Positions 1 to 5,755 of a DNA stretch of 11,591 nt are shown here, piece after piece. Position numbers and translations under genes: made by a program. The notes under the pieces were generated by a model. That model was not told where the DNA came from. It made no database searches and saw only the letters and a list, made by a program, of their open reading frames with translations. Source of the stretch: Flavobacteriales bacterium (GTDB lineage Bacteria > Bacteroidota > Bacteroidia > Flavobacteriales > BACL11); assembly GCA_018695965.1 (NCBI GenBank), contig JABHQB010000041.1, positions 1 to 11,591 of the forward strand, in the 5' to 3' direction. Each line of letters starts with the position of its first letter. Within the stretch, counting starts at the first letter, position 1.

Positions 1-628
1 AGATTTACAAAACCTAATCCCATACAAAGTAGATAATGTAAGAATTCAATATCTGGCAGAAAATAATTCTAACGGATACGCTACTGGTGTTGACTTAAAA
101 ATAAACGGAGAATTTGTTACAGGAGTAGAAAGTTGGGCTTCCTTATCTGTAATGCAAACTATGGAAGATATTGAAGATGATTTTTATATTAATGAGGAAA
201 CTGGAGAAACAATCTATCCAGGTTTTATACCTAGACCAACAGATCAAAGAGTTAATTTCTCTCTATTTTTTCAAGATTACTTACCAGGAAATCCTAACTA
301 TAAAATGCACCTTAGCATGATGTACGGAACAGGGCTTTCTTTCGGACCTCCAAATTCAGATAAACATCAAGATATATTAAGAATGCCAGACTACAGAAGA
401 GTAGATATTGGTTTTTCTGCAGTAATAAAAGCTGAAGACAAAAAGAGTAAAGTTAATTTACTGAACAAATTGAATTCTATGTGGATTTCTGTAGAAGTAT
501 TCAATTTATTAGATATTGACAATACGGTATCCTACCTTTGGGTAGCAGATGTAAGTGGAAGACAATATGCTGTTCCGAACTACCTAACTCCCCGACAATT
601 AAATTTTAAATTAATTGTTAGTTTATAA
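1..628 (+). CDS. TonB-dependent outer-membrane receptor, C-terminal part (5' end outside window)
   Basis: This is the last ~208 codons of a large outer-membrane receptor. The frame is open from base 2, upstream of the first ATG at 152, so that ATG is internal. The visible protein has alternating barrel-type strands and features I know from Bacteroidota SusC/CirA-like TonB-dependent receptors with an N-terminal carboxypeptidase-regulatory-like domain: NGYATGVDLKINGEF, then PRPTDQRVNFSLFFQDYLP, GTGLSFGPPNS, YRRVDIGFS, VEVFNLL and the closing RQYAVPNYLTPRQLNFKLIV strand. Such receptors import substrates across the outer membrane using TonB energy. The plug, TonB box and signal peptide lie to the left of the window, so the substrate cannot be guessed. 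Its stop at 626-628 overlaps the last codons of the convergent gene. Family assignment is firm; function beyond 'receptor/transporter' is not. Confidence 0.9.
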   Translation, partial: DLQNLIPYKVDNVRIQYLAENNSNGYATGVDLKINGEFVTGVESWASLSVMQTMEDIEDDFYINEETGETIYPGFIPRPTDQRVNFSLFFQDYLPGNPNYKMHLSMMYGTGLSFGPPNSDKHQDILRMPDYRRVDIGFSAVIKAEDKKSKVNLLNKLNSMWISVEVFNLLDIDNTVSYLWVADVSGRQYAVPNYLTPRQLNFKLIVSL

Positions 629-1087
629 ATAACTAGCGCACCAACCTTCACTAATTGGTTTTAAGCAGGAATGTAACTCTGATTTCTTTTGTATAGTAAG
701 GTCATAAAAAAGAGTATTATATTTTGCAATACTTTCTAATTTAAATGAAGGGATGCAAAGTATTTCATCTTCTATTTTACAAAATATATTCAGACGGTTA
801 AGTAGGGAAATAGAAAGATCTTTTTCTAAATGTTGTATTAATTTTTGCAAAGTATCAATTGAACATCCGCTTGCTAAATTTTTACTTTCATCCAAAGCAA
901 CAACAATAAAATGGTTTTCTAAAATAGCAACCCCTGCTGTTAAGGGTACTTTATGGGCTTCCCAATTCTTAATATGATCAGAAATAGATTGTAGAATATA
1001 ACTTTCTTGCTCATTTGTTAATTTCTGCTCTGCTGCATAAATCCAAATTCTGGATTCTTCAGGAATAGTATTAAAATTGACTAACAT
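623..1087 (-). CDS. Small conserved Bacteroidota protein (commonly mislabelled 'ABC transporter ATPase')
   Basis: A 154-residue soluble protein and the last gene of the six-gene amidase operon. The opening (IPEESRIWIYAAEQKLT) and the internal ASGCSIDTLQKLIQHLEK stretch match, from memory, a ~155-165-residue Bacteroidota family that databases often call 'ABC transporter ATPase'. I see no Walker A (GxxxxGKS/T), no LSGGQ signature and no Walker B, so that name is not supported by the sequence. No signal peptide or membrane segment is visible, suggesting a cytoplasmic location. The ATG overlaps the stop of the upstream Fe-S gene by one base (TAATG), which suggests translational coupling. Its stop overlaps the convergent receptor gene by six bases. 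Function unknown; the position hints at a link with the Fe-S proteins or envelope genes upstream. Confidence 0.8.
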   Translation of the reverse strand: MLVNFNTIPEESRIWIYAAEQKLTNEQESYILQSISDHIKNWEAHKVPLTAGVAILENHFIVVALDESKNLASGCSIDTLQKLIQHLEKDLSISLLNRLNIFCKIEDEILCIPSFKLESIAKYNTLFYDLTIQKKSELHSCLKPISEGWCASYL

Positions 1088-1863
1088 TAGATGTTTTCTG
1101 CAATGAGTTCTGCAATGTCTTTTACCTCAGCAGCTCCATCATCTACTGCTTTTACTCCATCAGTCATCATTGTATTGCAAAACGGACATCCTGTAGCTAT
1201 AATGTCTGGATTTAACGCAAGGGCTTCTTCAGTTCTATCAATATTGATTTCTTTATCACCTCTCTCAGCATCTTTAAACATCTGAGATCCTCCTGCCCCA
1301 CAACAAAAAGATCTACTCTTAGATCTCTTCATTTCTACTACATCAACCCCTAAAGATCTTATTAAAGACCTTGGGCTATCATATACCCCATTAGCTCTTC
1401 CTAAATAACAAGGATCATGATAAATAATCTCCTTCCCTTTCAAATCTCCTGTAATAGTTAATTTATCTTCAGTTATTAAATTTGAGATAAACTCCGTATG
1501 ATGTTGTACATTATAATTCCCTCCTAAAGAAGGGTATTCGTTCTTTATCGTATTATAAGAATGAGGACAAGTAGTAACAATACGCTTTACCTTATATGCA
1601 TTCATCACCTCAATATTTGTCATAGCCTGCATTTGAAACAAGAATTCATTTCCTGCTCTTTTTGCCGCATCACCAGAAGATGATTCTTCCGTCCCTAATA
1701 CACCAAAATTAACGCCTGCCTTATTCATTATCTGAACAAAAGCTTTAGTAATCTTTTTTGCTCTATCATCAAAACTTCCGGCACTTCCTACCCAAAAAAG
1801 AATATCTACCTCCTTCCCTTCTGCCATAAATTCAGCCATTGTTTTTACCTGTAATTCACTCAT
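1087..1863 (-). CDS. CCG-domain (HdrB/LutA-like) Fe-S protein with degenerate first cysteine motif
   Basis: A 258-residue cytoplasmic protein with two CCG-type (cysteine-rich, DUF224) repeats, as in HdrB, GlpC and LutA, where CxnCCGxmCxxC motifs bind unusual 4Fe-4S clusters for electron transfer. The second repeat is intact: HDPCYLGR (C152), FCCGAGG (C187, C188) and GCPFC (C226, C229). The first is not. At positions where I recall Bacteroidota relatives having Cys (VGC, EESC, CPHC), this protein has Ser27, Ser62 and Ser102, leaving only C99. The rest of that half, such as AGSFDDRAKKITKAF and AKRAGNEFLFQMQA, is well kept, so the gene does not look like a pseudogene. It probably partners the membrane Fe-S protein encoded two genes upstream. 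Gaps are two bases to the HAD gene and a one-base overlap with the next gene. Substrate unknown. Confidence 0.9.
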   Translation of the reverse strand: MSELQVKTMAEFMAEGKEVDILFWVGSAGSFDDRAKKITKAFVQIMNKAGVNFGVLGTEESSSGDAAKRAGNEFLFQMQAMTNIEVMNAYKVKRIVTTCPHSYNTIKNEYPSLGGNYNVQHHTEFISNLITEDKLTITGDLKGKEIIYHDPCYLGRANGVYDSPRSLIRSLGVDVVEMKRSKSRSFCCGAGGSQMFKDAERGDKEINIDRTEEALALNPDIIATGCPFCNTMMTDGVKAVDDGAAEVKDIAELIAENI

Positions 1864-1865
1864 TT

Positions 1866-2282
1866 TTAAGGTTTAAAAACTTGAATAGTAACTTCCTTAT
1901 CTATTAAATCTGTAAACTTACCTTCAAACTTAGTAGCTCTTACAATATGATTATCTACCCAATGATAGTTACCTCCCCTTGGTTTACCCATAAGTAATCC
2001 ATGGTAATTAAATCCATTTTCTTTCAGCCACACCTCTGTAACCTCTCTATGTTCTTCAATTCTTGAAGTAAAGAAGGTAATATAATGACCTTCATCATAC
2101 CATTTATTTAAGATATCTAATGCGTCAGGATATAAATTAGCCGTTGCCATTCTTTCAGGCTCTTCATTTGGTATATCATCACAAATAGTGCCATCAATAT
2201 CTATTAGATAATTTTTAATATCATCTGGTAATACAGGAGAAATATGTTCTCCGTCTACTATCTTTTCTACTAATTTATTCAT
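1866..2282 (-). CDS. Small HAD-fold phosphatase-like protein
   Basis: A 138-residue protein with HAD-superfamily motifs: DIDGT at residues 28-32 (motif I; Asp28 nucleophile, Asp30 acid/base), Thr72/Ser73 in FFTSR (motif II), Lys100 in GKP (motif III) and a reduced motif IV, Asp110 in WVDNH. Its short length implies a bare Rossmann core with little cap domain. A phosphomonoesterase or phosphatase-like activity is therefore likely; the substrate cannot be read from the sequence. Close relatives in Bacteroidota are, as I recall, often annotated 'phosphoheptose isomerase', but no SIS sugar-isomerase fold is visible. The gene sits between the two Fe-S protein genes. Its ATG overlaps the stop of the membrane Fe-S gene by eight bases (ATGAATAA), and two bases separate it from the CCG gene, so co-expression is very likely. 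Confidence 0.8.
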   Translation of the reverse strand: MNKLVEKIVDGEHISPVLPDDIKNYLIDIDGTICDDIPNEEPERMATANLYPDALDILNKWYDEGHYITFFTSRIEEHREVTEVWLKENGFNYHGLLMGKPRGGNYHWVDNHIVRATKFEGKFTDLIDKEVTIQVFKP

Positions 2283-3576
2283 CTTTCCATTTTAATCTGT
2301 CAGCTGCTGGGAATTGCCAAGGAGCTCCATTGTTTTCTATATTATTAAACATCATGTTTAGTTCAGTTGGGGCAAATGACTGCTCCATTACTAAATGTCT
2401 TCTTAAATCCACTATAATTGAAAGAGGATCAATATTTAAAGGACAAGCTTGAGTACAAGCATTACAAGTAGTGCAAGCCCATAACTCTTCTGTTGAGATA
2501 TAATCATTTAACAAAGATTTATTGTCTGTATAATCTTTACCGTGTTTATCAATATTCTTACCTACCTCTTTCATCCTTTGACGTGTATCCATCATAATCT
2601 TTCTTGGAGAAAGCAATTTTCCAGTTTGATTGGCTGGACATTCTGAGGTGCATCTTCCACATTCAGTACAGGAATAGGCGTTCATTAATTGTACCCAATT
2701 TAAATCCGTTACATCTTTAGCTCCAAATGATTCCGGAGATGAAGCATCAGCAGCTGGTGTTGCATACGGATCAGCATTAGGATCCATCATAAGTTTAACT
2801 TCTTTAGTAACAGAAGGCATATTATCCATTTTACCTAAATTTTCAATGTTTGAGAAATAAACATTAGGAATAGACATAACCACATGAAAATGCTTTGAAT
2901 AAGGTAATTCGTTTAAAAATATAAGTACCAGCATAATATGAGTCCACCAACTAATATCATGAAGTATTTCCATACTTTGAGCATCCCAATTAGCAATAAA
3001 TGAATATAAAAAATTACTAATAGGAAAAGAACCAAAATAATTCTCAGGATGAAGTCCAATGTATCCAATATTCATTGTAAGTAGTGAAATCATCAGGAAC
3101 ATAATAATCACCAAAGCAATTATTGCATCAATTGAAGATGCTTTCTTCATTTCTTTGCCAGATAGTCTTTTTATCTTTAAAAAAAGTCTTCTGAACATAA
3201 AAATAAGACAGGAAACTAAAACCAATACCGCCATAACATCTCCTGAAGCAGTAGCCATATCATAGAAGCTACCCAACACACCAAAAGATCTATCTAAACT
3301 AAAGATGCCATCTACCATCATTTCTACCGTACCAATAGTAATCACCAAAAATCCCCAATAGACAAGAGCATGTAAAATACCTGATGCAGGACGTGCAAAT
3401 AACTTAGTTTGTCCAAAAGCTATCTTTAATAATATCTTGGTACGTTTAAGAGGTTGATCAAAGCGATTTTTTGATTTTCCTAATCTGATATTCCTTACTA
3501 TCTTCCAAAGATTATAAGAGAATAATCCTAATGCAAAAAATAGAATACAAGTAAAAATTATACTTGATTTATCCAT
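2275..3576 (-). CDS. Membrane-bound HdrC/nitrate-reductase-gamma-like protein with two 4Fe-4S clusters
   Basis: A 433-residue inner-membrane electron-transfer protein. The N-terminal half has about five hydrophobic helices (near residues 5-27, 68-90, 112-134, 149-171 and 209-229), with histidines at 69, 206, 213, 229 and 231 that could bind haem as in NarI-type domains. The C-terminal cytoplasmic part holds two ferredoxin-type motifs: CTECGRCTSECP (Cys 303, 306, 309, 313) and CTTCNACTQACP (Cys 368, 371, 374, 378). This NarI-plus-HdrC layout is known from DsrM/HmeC-like and archaeal HdrE/D systems that exchange electrons with membrane quinones. The CCG protein in the same operon supplies the HdrB-like half, so the two plausibly form a quinone-linked oxidoreductase; the electron donor is unknown. 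Two bases separate it from the MCE gene and it overlaps the HAD gene by eight. Confidence 0.9.
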   Translation of the reverse strand: MDKSSIIFTCILFFALGLFSYNLWKIVRNIRLGKSKNRFDQPLKRTKILLKIAFGQTKLFARPASGILHALVYWGFLVITIGTVEMMVDGIFSLDRSFGVLGSFYDMATASGDVMAVLVLVSCLIFMFRRLFLKIKRLSGKEMKKASSIDAIIALVIIMFLMISLLTMNIGYIGLHPENYFGSFPISNFLYSFIANWDAQSMEILHDISWWTHIMLVLIFLNELPYSKHFHVVMSIPNVYFSNIENLGKMDNMPSVTKEVKLMMDPNADPYATPAADASSPESFGAKDVTDLNWVQLMNAYSCTECGRCTSECPANQTGKLLSPRKIMMDTRQRMKEVGKNIDKHGKDYTDNKSLLNDYISTEELWACTTCNACTQACPLNIDPLSIIVDLRRHLVMEQSFAPTELNMMFNNIENNGAPWQFPAADRLKWKDE

Positions 3577-3578
3577 AC

Positions 3579-4547
3579 TTATTCTGTTTTCTTTTCTGTA
3601 AACGGTTTATTCTTAGCTCCAATTACAGAAAAACTAACATACCTTCCAGGATTATCTTTTACATCTCCTAAAAGCTGTTCTAACTCCTTAGAAGCTTTTT
3701 GTAAATTATTATATAATTTCTTATCATTTATAAGTAAACCTAAACTTCCTTCATTATTATTTATTTGTTTAGTAATCTCATCAATATTATTTAAAGTAGA
3801 TAAGATATCTGCTTTTGCTAAGGAATCAGAAAAAGAAGAGAAATTATAAAGAATATTTTTTATTTCCGTATTACTTTCACTAAAACTCGTAGAAATTGTT
3901 TTAAAATTTAAAATAATTTCATTTAAATTCTCCTCATTACCTTTAACAATACTATTTACCGTTAACATGGTGTTAGACAGAGTGTTAAATGTTCTATCTA
4001 AACCAGTTAATGATTTATTTAAACTTTCTCTTGCGTCTTTATTAAAAACTGAAGTAATGACAATCATTACGGAATCAATAGAACTAATTAATCCTTCTGT
4101 TTTGTTTTTAAGTGGCAAAATCTGAGCATTTACCTCATCTTGTAAACTAGCTTCCATTGCAGATTCTAGTTCTGAACCCGAAATAGCCATAACATTTGTG
4201 TCTCCTAGAATCAAAGAGATCCCCTTTGTTCCCAACAAATCTAAACTAATAATTTTAGCTTTTGAATTGACAGGAATCTGAACGTCATCTTCAATATTTA
4301 TCAGCACCTTTAACTGATTATCTCTTTTGTCATCAAAGGAAATTTTAGTTACCGTTCCAATCTTATGACCTTTTAATGTAATAGAGTTTCCTTCAGTTAA
4401 TCCTGCAATATCCTGATAATACGCATGCAAAACTCTTTTATCGTTCATTACATTTACTCCTTTTAGATAATGAATTCCCCAATAAAGGACTCCAATTGCA
4501 AAAAGTGAAACGACTCCTACTGTTACTGATTTTAATTTATTACTCAT
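3579..4547 (-). CDS. MCE/MlaD-family lipid-transport protein
   Basis: A 322-residue protein anchored by one N-terminal membrane helix (about residues 8-26), followed by a single MCE domain at about residues 38-116, including GLTEGNSITLKGHKIGTVTKI and the LDLLGTKGISLILG end of the fold. The rest is a mostly helical, Ser/Asn/Leu-rich stretch compatible with a long coiled assembly in the periplasm. MCE proteins such as MlaD form hexameric rings or tubes that carry phospholipids or other hydrophobic molecules between the inner and outer membranes. The partner ABC permease and ATPase genes (mlaE, mlaF) are not in this window. The gene lies four bases after the amidase and two before the Fe-S gene, within one operon. 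Standard length for single-MCE Bacteroidota proteins; lipid substrate not determinable. Confidence 0.9.
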   Translation of the reverse strand: MSNKLKSVTVGVVSLFAIGVLYWGIHYLKGVNVMNDKRVLHAYYQDIAGLTEGNSITLKGHKIGTVTKISFDDKRDNQLKVLINIEDDVQIPVNSKAKIISLDLLGTKGISLILGDTNVMAISGSELESAMEASLQDEVNAQILPLKNKTEGLISSIDSVMIVITSVFNKDARESLNKSLTGLDRTFNTLSNTMLTVNSIVKGNEENLNEIILNFKTISTSFSESNTEIKNILYNFSSFSDSLAKADILSTLNNIDEITKQINNNEGSLGLLINDKKLYNNLQKASKELEQLLGDVKDNPGRYVSFSVIGAKNKPFTEKKTE

Positions 4548-4551
4548 AATC

Positions 4552-5712
4552 TTATTTATTTAGCAAATCTAAGGCTTCTTTTACACTTATTTGTTTTTCA
4601 TTATGAAATGCTACAATAAATGCGCCTGCAAACTTACCAGATCTGTGTTTTAATTTTAATTTATCCGCTTCTTTTTTGTCATTTCCTACTGACAACAAGT
4701 ATCTATATGTGCCATTTGCAAGATCTTCTTCAACATTCATTCCATCAAAAACAGAAGAGTTCTTCATGGATTTCAAATATGTTCCTAATTGAATTTTAAA
4801 AACTATATTTAACTCTTCTTTCAGATCTTTATTTTCTAATATTTCAATCTCTTTTAAATCTTCATTGTTATCATCTTTATCAATTACTAACAACCCATCT
4901 ACTGTTTCTTTATATTCTTTAAAAGCTCTAAATATTGCAGAAGCCATGTAAATCTGACCGTTTTCAGAATGAAGAAAATCTTCTTCATCAGGATTAGTTA
5001 AAAATCCTAGTTCAATAAGAACAGAAGGCATATTAACTCTACTCGTTACCCAAAATGGAGCTTGTTTCACTCCTCTATTTTTTCTTTTAACTCTTTCGGT
5101 AAATTGTTTTTGTACATTATTTGCAATCTGGATACTTTGATCCAGATATACATTTTGAGTTAAAGAAAAAATAATATAACTTTCAGGAGTATTTGGTTCA
5201 AATCCATCATAATTTTCCTTATAATTATCTTCCAAATAAATAACTGAATTTTCTTTCTGAGCTACTCTTAAATTCTTTTCAGAGTAATCTAATCCCATGA
5301 CATGAGATGAAGTTCCGTGAGCTGAAGATTTATCAAATGCATCACAGTGAATAGATATAAACAAATCAGCATTATTATCATTTGCAAAATCGGTTCTCCC
5401 CCTTAGTGTCGGATATGAATCATCTATTCTAGTATAAAGTACCTTTAGATCAGGAAAAGCCTCAGAAATATACTCACCAATCATCAAAGTAACTTTCAAG
5501 GCGATTTCCTTTTCATTTTCCTTATACCTTCCAGTTCCTAAATTTCCAGGATCTTTACCTCCATGACCAGCATCTAGCACTATGGTTTTTATTTTATTTT
5601 CTGAAGATTGTGAGAAAGAAAAATTATTTATGCCGAACAACAGAAGAAAAAACAAAAAAATGCGTTTACCAAACAGATTAAAGGTATGATAGATTTTACT
5701 TAGTTTTGTCAA
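4552..5712 (-). CDS. Periplasmic N-acetylmuramoyl-L-alanine amidase with SPOR-like tail (TTG start proposed)
   Basis: Zinc amidase (Amidase_3, AmiA/B/C type) that cuts the bond between muramic acid and the stem peptide of peptidoglycan. From the proposed start the protein has 386 residues: a signal sequence with core RIFLFFLLLFGINNFSFSQ, then VLDAGHGGKDPG (zinc His50), NEKEIAL (zinc Glu67), SIHCDAF (zinc His122) and LIELGFLTN (catalytic Glu234). The last ~80 residues (FKIQLGTY...YRYLLSVG...GAFIVAF) look like a SPOR-like peptidoglycan-binding domain. No ATG lies near the signal peptide. Longer frames reach an ATG at 5790 or a TTG at 5817 but run through the -7 element and into lptD. TTG at 5712 keeps the signal peptide and avoids both problems; CTG at 5676 is a shorter alternative. 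First gene of the six-gene operon. Catalytic call firm; start uncertain. Confidence 0.88.
   Translation of the reverse strand: MTKLSKIYHTFNLFGKRIFLFFLLLFGINNFSFSQSSENKIKTIVLDAGHGGKDPGNLGTGRYKENEKEIALKVTLMIGEYISEAFPDLKVLYTRIDDSYPTLRGRTDFANDNNADLFISIHCDAFDKSSAHGTSSHVMGLDYSEKNLRVAQKENSVIYLEDNYKENYDGFEPNTPESYIIFSLTQNVYLDQSIQIANNVQKQFTERVKRKNRGVKQAPFWVTSRVNMPSVLIELGFLTNPDEEDFLHSENGQIYMASAIFRAFKEYKETVDGLLVIDKDDNNEDLKEIEILENKDLKEELNIVFKIQLGTYLKSMKNSSVFDGMNVEEDLANGTYRYLLSVGNDKKEADKLKLKHRSGKFAGAFIVAFHNEKQISVKEALDLLNK
5701..5708 (+). promoter_or_regulatory. Candidate Bacteroidota -7 promoter element for lptD
   Basis: TAGTTTTG matches the Bacteroidota -7 consensus TAnnTTTG exactly and lies 47 bases before the TTG start of lptD, giving an expected leader of about 40 bases. 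I see no clear TTG-type -33 element at the expected distance, so this is a candidate only. It lies within the first codons of the divergent amidase gene. Confidence 0.4.
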
Positions 5713-5738
5713 TCTAGAATTACTATTAGTTTTACATA

Positions 5739-5746
5739 CAAAAATA
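5739..5746 (-). promoter_or_regulatory. Candidate Bacteroidota -7 promoter element for the amidase operon
   Basis: Read on the minus strand this is TATTTTTG, a full match to TAnnTTTG, 26 bases before the proposed amidase TTG at 5712. Transcription from it would begin near 5732, downstream of the longer candidate amidase starts (5790, 5817), and so supports the shorter protein. No convincing -33 TTG is visible, and the region is AT-rich enough for chance matches. Confidence 0.4.
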
Positions 5747-5755
5747 ACACTAAGA

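Noticed and set aside
152..628. A complete small gene starting at ATG 152
   Set aside because: The frame is open back to base 2 and the upstream residues continue the receptor barrel pattern, so the ATG is internal.
640..662. Possible terminator hairpin (ACCAA/TTGGT followed by TTTT) after the receptor gene
   Set aside because: The stem is only five pairs with a ten-base loop, has a short T run and lies inside the opposing coding sequence. Too weak to call.
753..977. Plus-strand ORF of 74 codons
   Set aside because: It lies antisense inside the well-supported 154-residue gene and shows no recognisable domain. The similar open frames at 1091-1285, 3059-3265 and 6521-6766 are rejected for the same reason.
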